A DNA stretch of 64,000 nt from NCBI GenBank assembly GCA_963739095.1, contig CAVTZF010000021.1, positions 124,001 through 188,000 of the forward strand. Direction: 5' to 3'. A model generated the notes under the pieces. The model ran no database searches. It was not told the origin of the DNA and saw nothing but the letters and a program-made list of their open reading frames with translations. This document shows positions 25,713 through 34,589 of the stretch, piece by piece. How positions within the stretch are numbered: position 1 is the first letter of the stretch; the number at the start of each line of letters is the position of its first letter. The translations under genes were made by a program, and so were the position numbers. The stretch is from JACVRW01 sp963739095. GTDB lineage: Bacteria > Actinomycetota > Thermoleophilia > Solirubrobacterales > Thermoleophilaceae.

Positions 25713-26639
25713 ATGGCCGTGACCAGCGAGAGGGTCCCGCCCCATCTCTACTTCGTGGTCAGCGCCGTCTTCCACTACCTCGGCCCGGCCTTCGCGGTGC
25801 TGCTGTTCACGCGCGCTCCGGTGCTCGGCGTCGCGTGGCTTCGGATCGCCGCCGCCGCGCTCGTGTTCGCCGTCTGGCGGCGGCCCTGGCGCGCGCTGGG
25901 GGACCTCGACCGCGACGGCCGCCGGCTGCTGGTGGCCTGGGGGGCGGTCCTCGCCGTGATGAACTGCTGCTTCTACCTGGCGATCGACCGCCTGCCGCTC
26001 GCGACCGTCGCGGCGATCGAGTTCCTGCCAGTGATCGTGCTCGCCGCGCTCGGCGCGCGCACGCCGCGCAACGCGCTCGCGCTGCTGCTCGCGGTGCCGG
26101 GGGTGTATCTGCTCACCGGCATCCAGATCGAGGGCGAGGCGCTCGGGGTCGCGCTCGCGTTCGCGAACGCCGCGCTGTTCGCGGCCTACATCGTGCTGGC
26201 GCATCGCGTCTCGCGCCTCGAGCTGCTGAGCGGCATCGACGGGCTGGCGCTGTCGATGCTGATCGCGCTCGTCGTAGTCACGCCGCTGGCCGGCTGGGGG
26301 GCGCTGCCTGCGCTCACGGACCCGGTCGCCCTGGTGGCCGGCGCCGGGGTCGGCATCTGCTCGTCCGTGATCCCCTACGTGAGCGACCAGCTGGCAATGC
26401 GCCGGCTCGCGCGCTCCACCTACGCGCTGCTGGTCTCGCTGCTGCCCGCCACCGCCACCGTGATCGGCATCGTGGTGCTCGCGCAGGTGCCGACGCTCGC
26501 CGAGATCGCGGGCGTCGCGCTCGTGATCGCCGCCGTGGCCGTGCACCGTGAGGCGGGGGAAGCGGATAGCGTGGCGCGCTCTCATGGATCTGAACGGCAT
26601 CGGCGCGCTGGTGGCCGGCGGCGCCTCCGGACTGGGTGA
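25713..26639 (+). CDS. EamA family (RhtA-like) inner-membrane exporter
   Basis: A 308-residue drug/metabolite transporter with ten hydrophobic segments in two EamA repeats. MAVTSERVPPHLYFVVSAV leads into the first helix and NCCFYLAIDRLPLATVAAIE is the typical first-repeat motif, seen in RhtA-like threonine/homoserine exporters. The adjacent divergent Lrp-type gene points to an amino acid or related metabolite. The cytoplasmic end (from about residue 285) is Arg-rich and coded in the overlap with the next gene, 56 bases long. Confidence 0.87.
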   Translation: MAVTSERVPPHLYFVVSAVFHYLGPAFAVLLFTRAPVLGVAWLRIAAAALVFAVWRRPWRALGDLDRDGRRLLVAWGAVLAVMNCCFYLAIDRLPLATVAAIEFLPVIVLAALGARTPRNALALLLAVPGVYLLTGIQIEGEALGVALAFANAALFAAYIVLAHRVSRLELLSGIDGLALSMLIALVVVTPLAGWGALPALTDPVALVAGAGVGICSSVIPYVSDQLAMRRLARSTYALLVSLLPATATVIGIVVLAQVPTLAEIAGVALVIAAVAVHREAGEADSVARSHGSERHRRAGGRRRLRTG

Positions 26640-27345
26640 GGCGACCGCGCGTGAGCTCGTCGCGCGCGGCGCGCGCGTGGCGATCCTCGACCTGAACGAG
26701 GAGCGCGGACCGCAGCTCGCGGAGGAGCTAGGAGGGTTGTTCACACCCGCCGACGTGACCGACGAGGAGCGCGTGAGCGCCGCCGTCGAGGACGCAGCCG
26801 AGGCCTTCGGCGGATTGCGCCTCGCCGTCTCCTGCGCGGGCATCGGCTTGGCCGAGCGCACCGTCGGTCGCGAGGGGCCGGCCAAGCTCGCTCCCTTCGA
26901 GACGGTCGTGCGCGTGAACCTGATCGGGACCTTCAACGTGCTGCGGCTGAGCGCGGCCGCCATGGTGCAGAACGAGCCCGGCGAGGACGGCGAGCGCGGC
27001 GCCGTCGTGATGACGGCCTCGATCGCCGCGTTCGACGGCCAGATCGGCCAGACCGCCTACTCGGCCTCGAAGGGCGGCGTAGTCGGGCTGACGCTGCCGG
27101 CTGCGCGCGATCTCGCCCGCCTCGGTATCCGCGTCTGCACGATCGCGCCGGGGCTGTTCGACACGCCGCTGCTCGCCGGCCTGCCCGACGAGGCACGCGA
27201 GGCGCTGGGCGCGCAGATCCCGTTCCCCTCGCGGCTCGGACGCCCCGAGGAGTACGCACGGCTCGCCTGCCACATCGCCGAGAACGAGATGCTGAACGGC
27301 GAGGTGCTGCGCCTCGACGGCGCGCTGCGGATGCCGCCGCGCTAG
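26584..27345 (+). CDS. 3-hydroxyacyl-CoA dehydrogenase-like SDR
   Basis: A 253-residue short-chain dehydrogenase. The nucleotide site is VAGGASGLGEATA, Asp/Asn motif SCAGIG, and the catalytic serine and YSASK are in MTASIAAFDGQIGQTAYSASK. The closest pattern is the HSD17B10-type 3-hydroxyacyl-CoA dehydrogenase (EGPAKLAPFETVVRVNLIGTFNVLRL). It is followed 58 bases on by a thiolase, so a role in fatty acyl-CoA beta-oxidation fits. The start overlaps the transporter gene. Confidence 0.88.
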   Translation: MDLNGIGALVAGGASGLGEATARELVARGARVAILDLNEERGPQLAEELGGLFTPADVTDEERVSAAVEDAAEAFGGLRLAVSCAGIGLAERTVGREGPAKLAPFETVVRVNLIGTFNVLRLSAAAMVQNEPGEDGERGAVVMTASIAAFDGQIGQTAYSASKGGVVGLTLPAARDLARLGIRVCTIAPGLFDTPLLAGLPDEAREALGAQIPFPSRLGRPEEYARLACHIAENEMLNGEVLRLDGALRMPPR

Positions 27346-27403
27346 CGCACCGTAAGTAGCCTTCTGGCTCCCCAGCCAGTCACCGACAAGGAGCCGTTCA
27401 GAG

Positions 27404-28567
27404 ATGCCCGAAGCCGTAATCGTCGACGCCGTCCGCACGCCAATCGGGCGCGCCTTCAAGGGGTCGCTCGCCCAGCTGCGCCCGGATGAGATGGGCGCCT
27501 TCATCGTGGACGCGTTGCTCGAGCGCAACCCCGACGTCGATCCCGAGCTCGTCGAGGAGGTCTACTGCGGCGTCGGCCTTCCGCAGGGCCTGCAGGGCTT
27601 CAATCTCGGCCGCATCATCGCGCTCCTGTCGGAGCGGCTGCCGCTCGGCACCAACGGCACGACGATCTCGCGCTATTGCGCGTCGTCGCTCGAGTCGATC
27701 CGGCAGGCGGGCAACGCGATCGTGGCGGGTCAGGGCGACGTCTACATCGCCGCAGGCGTCGAGTGGGTCTCGCGCTACAACGAGGCCGTCGAGGGAGCGC
27801 GCCCGCAGGACCAGAACGAGCACCTGCAGGGCAACAACGGCGACGTCGACGCGTACATCTCGATGGGCCTCACGGCCGAGAACGTGGCGGAGCGCTACGA
27901 GGTGAGCCGTGCGGACATGGACAAGTACGCGCAGCGCTCGCAGGAGCTGGCCGTCGCGTCCCAGGAGAACGGCTACTTCGACCGCGAGATCGTGCCGGTG
28001 ACGCTGCCGGACGGGACGGTCGTCTCGAAGGACGACGGCCCGCGCGCGTCGTCGACGCTCGAGAAGCTGGCCGCGCTCGACCCCGCGTTCAAGGAGGACG
28101 GCAAGGTCACCGCCGGCAACTCCTGCCCGCTGAACGACGGTGCGGCCGCCGTGCTCGTGCTGTCGGACACGAAGGCCGCCGAGCTGGGCCTGAGGCCGCG
28201 CGCCCGCATCATCACGTCGGCCACCGCCGCGAACGAGCCCGAGTACATGGGCGTCGCGCCGATCTGGGCGATCAAGAACGTGCTCGAGCGGGCCGGCATG
28301 ACGATCGACGACGTAGACGCGGTCGAGCTGAACGAGGCGTTCGCCGCGCAGGTGATCCCGATCATGGCCGAGACCGGCATCCCGCTCGAGAAGCTCAACG
28401 CGCATGGCGGCGCGATCGCGCTCGGGCACCCCTTCGGGATGACCGGCGCGCGCATCATGACGACGCTCCTGAACGGGCTCGAGACCGACGACAAGACGAT
28501 CGGGCTCGAGACGATGTGCGTGGCCGGCGGCCAGGGCCAGGCGATGCTCGTCGAGCGCCTGAACTAG
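27404..28567 (+). CDS. Acetyl-CoA C-acyltransferase (thiolase)
   Basis: A 387-residue thiolase. The acylated Cys92 is in SRYCASSLESIRQ, the His in AHGGAIALGHPFGMTGAR, and the second Cys in ETMCVAGGQGQA, with the adenine-loop pattern NSCPLNDGAAAVLV. It cleaves 3-ketoacyl-CoA or condenses acetyl-CoA. An AAGGAG ribosome site lies ahead of the ATG at 27404. Paired with the SDR it forms a short beta-oxidation unit. The stop overlaps the convergent hydrolase gene by 4 bases. Confidence 0.92.
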   Translation: MPEAVIVDAVRTPIGRAFKGSLAQLRPDEMGAFIVDALLERNPDVDPELVEEVYCGVGLPQGLQGFNLGRIIALLSERLPLGTNGTTISRYCASSLESIRQAGNAIVAGQGDVYIAAGVEWVSRYNEAVEGARPQDQNEHLQGNNGDVDAYISMGLTAENVAERYEVSRADMDKYAQRSQELAVASQENGYFDREIVPVTLPDGTVVSKDDGPRASSTLEKLAALDPAFKEDGKVTAGNSCPLNDGAAAVLVLSDTKAAELGLRPRARIITSATAANEPEYMGVAPIWAIKNVLERAGMTIDDVDAVELNEAFAAQVIPIMAETGIPLEKLNAHGGAIALGHPFGMTGARIMTTLLNGLETDDKTIGLETMCVAGGQGQAMLVERLN

Positions 28568-29469
28568 CTCGCGATCAGCTCTGCCAGCCGCTCGGGGGCG
28601 TCCTCGGGGCTGAACGTGCGCGCGCCCTCGATCCACTCGAGGCGCGCGTCCGGGATCAGCCGCGCGAGGCGCTCCGCATGGGCGGGCGGGAAGAAGCGGT
28701 CGTCCGCCGACCACGCGATCAGCACCGGCTTGTCGAAGGCGGCGAGCTTCGCCGCGGCGTCGAGCGTGTGGCGCGGGTCGAGCCCGGCGAGCAGCTTGCG
28801 CAGATCGCGGCGGACCGCGCCCTTGGTCAGCACCGGCAGGACGTAGGAGTCGTCCGCCTCCGGCTCCGGTGCCTCGTTCGAGAGCCAGCCGTAGGCGATC
28901 GGCAGCCTCCGCAGCGGGCGCGCCCGCAGGGCGCCGAACGCGATCGGGATCGCGCCCGGGACGCGCGCCGGCGCGAGCACCCAGCGGAACAGCCGCGGCG
29001 GGAAGTTGTCGAAGGCATCGCACGAGGTGAGCACGACGCGGCCGATCCGCTCCGGCCGGCGCGTGGCGAGGATCTGCGTGAGCCCGCCGCCGGTGTCGTT
29101 GCCCACGATCGTCACGTCATCGAGCTCGAGGGCCGCGATCGCGTCGGCGATCAGGTCCGCGAGCGCGGGCGGGCTGAGGTCGGCGCCGGCCGGCATCGTC
29201 TCGAGGTGCGAGCCGAGCGGCAGGTCGAGCGTCACGCGCGTGCGCCCGTCGAGCAGCGGCACGACCCTGCGCCACAGGTTGGCGTTCACGAGCGCGCCGT
29301 GGACGAGCACGACCGGCGGGCCCTCGCCCGTCACAGGGATCCCTCCGTCGCCGGCCGAGCCGGCGACCTCGGGCACGACGTGGGCGCGGACGCGCCGGCC
29401 CCCGCCGAGGTCGAGGGTGCGCGCCGGCCCGAGCGCCTCCGACCTCCAGCTGGCGCGGTCCGCCGTCAC
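28564..29469 (-). CDS. Alpha/beta hydrolase with aspartate nucleophile
   Basis: A 301-residue alpha/beta hydrolase read from a GTG at 29469 that overlaps the stop of the upstream oxidoreductase. The oxyanion motif VLVHGALVNANLW is followed by VGNDTGGGL, so the nucleophile position (residue 125) is Asp, as in haloalkane dehalogenases and epoxide hydrolases, not Ser. A catalytic acid SADDRFFPP lies later, and no obvious histidine motif GHxP is seen at the end. Natural substrate is unknown. It is cotranscribed with the quinone oxidoreductase-like gene. Confidence 0.85.
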   Translation of the reverse strand: MTADRASWRSEALGPARTLDLGGGRRVRAHVVPEVAGSAGDGGIPVTGEGPPVVLVHGALVNANLWRRVVPLLDGRTRVTLDLPLGSHLETMPAGADLSPPALADLIADAIAALELDDVTIVGNDTGGGLTQILATRRPERIGRVVLTSCDAFDNFPPRLFRWVLAPARVPGAIPIAFGALRARPLRRLPIAYGWLSNEAPEPEADDSYVLPVLTKGAVRRDLRKLLAGLDPRHTLDAAAKLAAFDKPVLIAWSADDRFFPPAHAERLARLIPDARLEWIEGARTFSPEDAPERLAELIAS

Positions 29470-30407
29470 GGGATCAGCACGATGTTGCCGAGCTTCCCGC
29501 CTGCCGCGAAGCGGTCGTAGGCCTGCTCCGCCTCCTCGAGCGGGAAGGTGGCCGCCACGGGCACCGTGAGCGCGCCGCTCTCGAAGTGCGGCAGCAGCTC
29601 GCGCTCCACGAGGCGTGCGGCGAGCGCCTTCTCCTCGAGCGGGCGGGCGCGCAACGTCGAGCCGTGGATGCGGGCGTGCTTCTGCATCAGCGCAAGCAGG
29701 TTCATCTCCGCGACCGGGCCGCTCCCCCCTACACCGATCACGGCGATCCGCCCGCGCCGCGCCAGCGAGGCGAGGTTGTCCTCGAGGTTGCCGGCGCCGA
29801 CCAGCTCCAGGATGACGTCGTAGGGGCCGTGCTCGACGAAGCCCTCGGGCGCGATGGCGCGGGCACCGAGCTGCTCGACCTGCGGGCGCAGCTCCTCGCG
29901 CCGGACCGTGGCGGTCACGCGGGCGCCGGCGACGCGGCCGATCTGCACGGCCGCGGTGCCCACCCCGCCCGCGGCGCCGTGGACGAGCAGGTGCTCCCCC
30001 GGGCGCAGCTCGGCCTGCGTGACGAGCGCGTCGTGGGCGGTCGTGAACACCTCCGGGAGCCCGCCCGCCTGTGGCCACTCGAGCCGCTCGGGCACCGGCA
30101 TTGCGGCGCGCTCGTGCACCAGTGCGAGCTCGGCTTGGCCGCCGCCGCCGACCACCGCCATCACGCGATCCCCTTCGGAGAAGCGGTGCGTCCCCGTCCC
30201 GAGCGCGACGACCTCGCCGGCGATCTCGAGGCCGGGAATGTGCTCGGGCTCGCCGGGGGGCGCCGGGTAGGCGCCATGCCGCTGCATCATGTCCGCGCCG
30301 TTCAGCCCGGCGGCGCGCACGCGCACGAGGACCTGCCCGTGCCCGGGCTCGGGGTCGGGGTGCTCCTCGATGACGAGAGCGCCGTCCCTGACAGTCACGG
30401 CTCGCAT
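29466..30407 (-). CDS. Quinone oxidoreductase-like MDR enzyme
   Basis: A 313-residue zinc-free medium-chain dehydrogenase. Features are AAGLNGADMMQRHGAYPAPP, the GLEIAGEVVALG segment and the NADPH site VHGAAGGVGTAAVQIGR. These match the NADPH:quinone reductase (Qor, zeta-crystallin) group. The cofactor preference for NADPH is from family knowledge. The ATG at 30407 is divergent from the lipase-like gene, with a 97-base shared regulatory gap, and the gene overlaps the alpha/beta hydrolase by 4 bases. Confidence 0.9.
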   Translation of the reverse strand: MRAVTVRDGALVIEEHPDPEPGHGQVLVRVRAAGLNGADMMQRHGAYPAPPGEPEHIPGLEIAGEVVALGTGTHRFSEGDRVMAVVGGGGQAELALVHERAAMPVPERLEWPQAGGLPEVFTTAHDALVTQAELRPGEHLLVHGAAGGVGTAAVQIGRVAGARVTATVRREELRPQVEQLGARAIAPEGFVEHGPYDVILELVGAGNLEDNLASLARRGRIAVIGVGGSGPVAEMNLLALMQKHARIHGSTLRARPLEEKALAARLVERELLPHFESGALTVPVAATFPLEEAEQAYDRFAAGGKLGNIVLIP

Positions 30408-30504
30408 GGGGCGAGAAATCTAACCGCTGCCGGACGTTCTTGAAGGAGGGAACGCCGGTTATGCGAATACGTCCAAGCGGGTTACTAGGTTGGCGGAGGC
30501 GCCC

Positions 30505-31305
30505 GTGAAGGCTCCCGGCTTCATCACAAGCGGTCTGGGGCCCCCGCTCTGGCGGGAGGCGCGCTTCGGCCTGGAGACGGCGGCGCTCCTGCGCGACCCG
30601 ATCCTGCGCGGCGAGGGAATTCCCGACGGGCGCGGGCGCCCGGTGCTGCTGATCCCGGGCTTCATGGCCGGCGACGGCTCGCTCGGCATGATGGCCGGCT
30701 GGCTGAAGCGCGCGGGCTACCGGCCGAGCCGGGCAGGCATGCGCGCCAACGTCGACTGCTCGGGCACGATCGCCACGAGGCTCGAGGAGCGGCTCGAGGA
30801 GCTCGTGGCGGCGCAGGGCCGGCGCGCCGTGATCGTCGGCCAGAGCCGCGGCGGCACGATCGCGCGCGTCCTCGGCGGGCGGCGGCCCGACCTCGTCTGC
30901 GGCGTCGTGGCGCTCGGCTCACCTCAGCTCGACCCGCTCGCCGTCCACCCGCTCGTGCGCCTCCAGGTGGAGGCCGTGGCGCGGCTCGGCTCGCTCGGCG
31001 TGCCGGGGCTGTTCAAGCGCTCCTGCCTCGGCGACGACTGCTGCGCGTCGTTCTGGGCCGGCCTGGCAGAGCCGCTCCCGGACCGCGTCGGGCTCGTGAG
31101 CGTCTACTCGAAGACAGACGGGATCGTCGACTGGCGTTCCTGTCTCGACCCGCACGGCGACCAGGTCGAGATCGACACCTCGCACTGCGGCATGGCCGTC
31201 TCGCCCGCCGCATGGCGCGCAGTCGCCGAGGCGCTCGCCGGCTTCGCGCGCGCCGAGGGACTCCGCCCGCCGAAGCAGGCGCGGCCCTACCCGCGCGCGG
31301 CCTGA
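30505..31305 (+). CDS. Lipase-like alpha/beta hydrolase
   Basis: A 266-residue hydrolase with VLLIPGFMAGDGSLG and the nucleophile elbow VGQSRGGTIAR (GxSxG). SKTDGIVDWRSC carries the catalytic Asp and VEIDTSHCGMAVSP the likely His, so the triad is complete. The GTG at 30505 has GGAGG (30495-30499) five bases before it and is preferred over the TTG at 30490. No signal peptide or membrane segment. Substrate may be a triacylglycerol or other ester; unknown. Confidence 0.82.
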   Translation: MKAPGFITSGLGPPLWREARFGLETAALLRDPILRGEGIPDGRGRPVLLIPGFMAGDGSLGMMAGWLKRAGYRPSRAGMRANVDCSGTIATRLEERLEELVAAQGRRAVIVGQSRGGTIARVLGGRRPDLVCGVVALGSPQLDPLAVHPLVRLQVEAVARLGSLGVPGLFKRSCLGDDCCASFWAGLAEPLPDRVGLVSVYSKTDGIVDWRSCLDPHGDQVEIDTSHCGMAVSPAAWRAVAEALAGFARAEGLRPPKQARPYPRAA

Positions 31306-32285
31306 GGCTCGCCGGGCACGACCACGGCGGCTCCGCGCAGGTCACCGGCGCGGATGTGCTCGAGCGCCTCGTTCGCCTCCTCGAGGCCGAACGTCCGGAC
31401 GCTGGTGCGCACGGGCACCTGCGGCACGAGCGCGAGGAACTCCTCGGCGTCGGCGCGCGTCAGGTTGGCCACCGAGCGGAGCACCCGCTCACCCCAGAGC
31501 AGCTCGTAGGGGAAGGACGGAATGTCGCTCATGTGGATGCCGCCGCAGACGACGCTGCCCCCCTTCGCGACGGCGCGCAGCGCCGCCGGGACGAGCTCGC
31601 CGGCCGGGGCGAAGATCAGCGCCGCGTCGAGCTCCTCGGGCGGCGGGCCGAGCGCGTCGCCCGCCCACTCGGCGCCCAGCTCGAGTGCGAACTCCTGGGC
31701 CGCCGTGTCGTCCTTGCGCGTGAACGCGAACACGCGCCTGCCCTCGTGCAGGGCGACCTGGCAGAGGATGTGCGCCGCCGCTCCGAAGCCGTAGATGCCG
31801 AGCCGCTCGGCGTCGCCCGCCATGCGCAGCGTCCGGAAGCCGATCAGCCCCGCACACAGGAGCGGCGCGGCCTGCAGGTCCGGATAGCCCTCCGGGAGCG
31901 GGAAGCAGTAGCGCTCGTCGGCCACGGTGAGCTCGGCAAAGCCGCCGTCGCGCCCGTAGCCCGTGAAGATGGCGCGGTCGCAGAGGTTCTCGCGTCCGCT
32001 CCTGCAGTAGCGGCACTCGCCGTCGGTCCATGCAAGCCAGGGGACGCCGACGCGCGTACCCGGGGCGTGCCGTTCGCCGCCGCGCACGACGCGCGCGACG
32101 ATCTGGTGACCCTGGACCAGCGGCAGCTTCGGGTCGCTCAGCTCGCCGTCGACGATGTGCAGGTCGGTGCGGCAGACCCCGCAGGCCGACACCTCGAGCA
32201 GCAGCTCACCCGGGCCCGGCTCGGGATCGGGGAGCTCTGTCGCTCGCAGCGGCCGCCCTGGCTGCTCCAACACCATCGCCCGCAT
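31287..32285 (-). CDS. Zinc-dependent alcohol dehydrogenase
   Basis: A 332-residue medium-chain dehydrogenase starting at the ATG at 32285. Catalytic zinc ligands lie in ACGVCRTDLH and GHQIVARVV (the common GHE is GHQ here). The structural zinc cluster reads WTDGECRYCRSGRENLC, so the first of the four usual Cys is Asp. The nucleotide site is GIYGFGAAAHIL. It prefers an aldehyde or alcohol whose identity cannot be told. The end overlaps the convergent lipase gene by 19 bases, and it is divergent from the sulfurtransferase gene. Confidence 0.88.
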   Translation of the reverse strand: MRAMVLEQPGRPLRATELPDPEPGPGELLLEVSACGVCRTDLHIVDGELSDPKLPLVQGHQIVARVVRGGERHAPGTRVGVPWLAWTDGECRYCRSGRENLCDRAIFTGYGRDGGFAELTVADERYCFPLPEGYPDLQAAPLLCAGLIGFRTLRMAGDAERLGIYGFGAAAHILCQVALHEGRRVFAFTRKDDTAAQEFALELGAEWAGDALGPPPEELDAALIFAPAGELVPAALRAVAKGGSVVCGGIHMSDIPSFPYELLWGERVLRSVANLTRADAEEFLALVPQVPVRTSVRTFGLEEANEALEHIRAGDLRGAAVVVPGEPQAARG

Positions 32286-32308
32286 CGCCCGAAGACTACG
32301 CTGCTTGC

Positions 32309-33127
32309 ATGGGCCCACTGGTCGAGCCTGGATGGCTGCGCGAGCGACTCGATGAGCCGGGTCTTCAGGTCGTCGACTGCCGCTACAAGCTCGGCGACCC
32401 GGGCGCCGGTGAGCGGCTCTGGCTGGACGGCCATATTCCCGGCGCCTCCTACCTCGACCTGGATCGCGACCTGTCCGGCGAGCCCGGCGAACGAGGACGG
32501 CACCCGCTCCCCGAGCCCGCAACCTTCGAGGCCGCCGCACACCGCGCTGGGATCTCCGCGGACACCCTGGTCGTCGCCTACGACGAGGCCGCCGAGGGCG
32601 GCGCGGCTCGGCTCTGGTGGCTTCTCCGGCATTTCGGCCACGACGAGGTGACCGTGCTGAACGGCGGCCTCGCCGGCTGGCGCGCGGCGGGTGGCCCGCT
32701 CGAGCGAGGCGCCGAGGAACTCGCTCCTGGAAGCCTCAGCGCGAGCGCCAGCCGCGGACGCCCAATCGAGCTCGAGGACATCGCGGATGGCGGCGGCCCG
32801 CTTCTCCTCGACGCGCGAGTGCCAGAGCGCTATCGAGGCGAGACCGAGCCGATCGACGCGGTTGCCGGCCACATCCCCGGTGCCCACAACCTTCCCTCGA
32901 GCGAGCTTGCCCCCGGCGGCCGCTTCCTGGAGCCCGACGAGCTGCGCGCCCGCTTCGAGGCGGCCGGAGCGTCGAGCGCGGCGGAGTTCGGCGCCTACTG
33001 CGGCTCCGGTGTAGCCGCCTGCGTCGTCGTGCTGGCGTCCGAGCTCGCCGGGATCGGCCAGGCGCGGCTCTACCCCGGCTCCTGGAGCGAGTGGTCGCGC
33101 CGCGGGTTGCCGGTGGCGCGCCAGTAG
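32309..33127 (+). CDS. sseA: Two-domain rhodanese-like sulfurtransferase
   Basis: A 272-residue protein with two rhodanese domains. The first has WLDGHIPGASYLDLDRDLSG with no cysteine in its loop, the second has the active-site AYCGSGVAAC; the six-residue loop CGSGVA resembles 3-mercaptopyruvate or thiosulfate sulfurtransferases. Start ATG at 32309 is 23 bases from the divergent dehydrogenase start. The end overlaps the convergent PPOX gene by 58 bases. Confidence 0.9.
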   Translation: MGPLVEPGWLRERLDEPGLQVVDCRYKLGDPGAGERLWLDGHIPGASYLDLDRDLSGEPGERGRHPLPEPATFEAAAHRAGISADTLVVAYDEAAEGGAARLWWLLRHFGHDEVTVLNGGLAGWRAAGGPLERGAEELAPGSLSASASRGRPIELEDIADGGGPLLLDARVPERYRGETEPIDAVAGHIPGAHNLPSSELAPGGRFLEPDELRARFEAAGASSAAEFGAYCGSGVAACVVVLASELAGIGQARLYPGSWSEWSRRGLPVARQ

Positions 33128-33528
33128 AGGGCGCGCTCGACCGCCAACCGCATCAGCGGCCCGGGCGGCGTGCGCTCCGCGTAGGGCTCGTACTTGGCGG
33201 CGAGCGCGGCCATGCCCTCGCGCCCGAGCTCGACCGAGAGCCACTCGACCCGGCCGAGCAGCTGCACCCACGCGAGCTGCGACCAGTCGTCCGAGTAGAC
33301 GTCGACGCACAGCGCGGCCTCGGGACGGCGGCGCAGCCGGCGCACGCGCGCGGGCTCGGGCCTGCGCTTCGGCTTCTCGTCGATCGCGCTCCACACCGCC
33401 TCGCCGGCGAGCGCAAAGGTCACGGGCAGCACGCGCGGCCGGTCGTCCTCGTCGACGAACGCGAGCCGCGCGACGGGCTCGCTCTCGAGCAGCCCACGGG
33501 CCCAGCCGGGGAGTTGCTCTAGCGTCAC
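33070..33528 (-). CDS. PPOX class F420-dependent oxidoreductase (TIGR03668-like)
   Basis: A 152-residue split-barrel flavoprotein related to pyridoxamine phosphate oxidase. The ordering RLAFVDEDDRPRVLPVTFAL, then KPKRR and the strand ALCVDVYSDDWSQLAWVQLLG is typical of the mycobacterial and actinobacterial group thought to use deazaflavin F420. It is divergent from the LLM-class F420-type gene with a 27-base gap, so the two may share regulation. Confidence 0.82.
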   Translation of the reverse strand: MTLEQLPGWARGLLESEPVARLAFVDEDDRPRVLPVTFALAGEAVWSAIDEKPKRRPEPARVRRLRRRPEAALCVDVYSDDWSQLAWVQLLGRVEWLSVELGREGMAALAAKYEPYAERTPPGPLMRLAVERALYWRATGNPRRDHSLQEPG

Positions 33529-33555
33529 AGGTCGAGCCTACGAGAAGGAGAGCGC

Positions 33556-34416
33556 ATGGAGATCGGCATCGGCCTGCCCAGCACGATTCCCGGAGTACAG
33601 GGCCAGCAGATGATCGACTGGGCGAAGCGGGCGGACAGCGCAGGCTTCTCGACCCTGGGAACCCTGGACCGCATCACCTACCCCAACTACGAGCCGCTCA
33701 TCGCGCTCGCGGCCGCGGCCGCCGTGACCGAGCGGATCAGGCTGACGACGTCGATCCTGATCGTCCCCTATCGCGAGAGCGCCGCGATCCTCGCGAAGCA
33801 GACCGCCACTATTCAGCACCTCTCCGGGGGGCGCCTCGTGCTCGGCGCCGCCGTCGGCGGCCGCCCCGACGACTTCGAGCCGTTCGGCGTGCCGATGGCG
33901 GGTCGCGGCCGGCGCTTCGAGGAGATGATCGAGGAGGTCAAGCTGCTCTGGGCCGGCGACGAGCGCGGGACCGCGGGCGGCGTGGGGCCGGACGTGAGCG
34001 CAAATCCGCCCCAGCTCCTCATCGGCGGCCAGGCGGACGTCGCCTTCCGGCGCGCGGCGGAGCTCGGCGACGGCTACATCATGGGCGGCGGCCCGCCCGA
34101 GTACTTCCCGAGCGTGGCCGAGAAGCTCGAGGCGGCCTGGCGCGAGGCCGGGCGCGAGGGGAACCCGCGCAAGCTGTCGCTGACCTACGGTGCCCTCGGA
34201 GACGATCCGGAGGGCGACACCGTGGCCTCGATCGGCCACTACTACGAGTTCGCGGGCGAGTACCGGGACTACGTGGTCAGCGGAACGGCCAAGGGCCCGG
34301 ACGCGGTCCGCGAGCGCGTGCGCGCTTTCGAGGAGGCCGGCTGCGACGAGCTGATCATGTTCCTCGCCTCTGCCGATCCCGCGCAGGTCGACGAGCTCGC
34401 CTCGATCGTCTTCTGA
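33556..34416 (+). CDS. LLM class (luciferase-like) oxidoreductase, probably F420-dependent
   Basis: A 286-residue TIM-barrel luciferase-like monooxygenase/oxidoreductase. Family signs are the start MEIGIGLPST, FSTLGTLDR, LTTSILIVPYR and LSGGRLVLGAAVGGRP, followed by GRGRRFEEMIE. The LLM subfamily in Actinobacteria often takes F420 rather than FMN. AGAAGGAG stands before the ATG. The physiological substrate is not readable. It is followed by a 430-base stretch with only a weak coding signal. Confidence 0.88.
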   Translation: MEIGIGLPSTIPGVQGQQMIDWAKRADSAGFSTLGTLDRITYPNYEPLIALAAAAAVTERIRLTTSILIVPYRESAAILAKQTATIQHLSGGRLVLGAAVGGRPDDFEPFGVPMAGRGRRFEEMIEEVKLLWAGDERGTAGGVGPDVSANPPQLLIGGQADVAFRRAAELGDGYIMGGGPPEYFPSVAEKLEAAWREAGREGNPRKLSLTYGALGDDPEGDTVASIGHYYEFAGEYRDYVVSGTAKGPDAVRERVRAFEEAGCDELIMFLASADPAQVDELASIVF

Positions 34417-34589
34417 GTTCCGTCCTCCACGGGCGCCAGCATGATCTGGACGATGCCACCGTCCAGGCTCCGAATCGTGGGCGTCCGCGTCGCGCGCTCG
34501 CTCTACGGGCGCTGGCGCTCTGCTGCCCCGGGCCGAGGCGCGAGCGCATCGCGAGCGTTGCCGAGGACGCCAAGGAGAAGGCCCTCGCC

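Noticed and set aside
32138..33394. Minus-strand frame of 418 codons opposite the sulfurtransferase
   Set aside because: No domain is visible; the plus-strand rhodanese and minus-strand PPOX genes explain the region.
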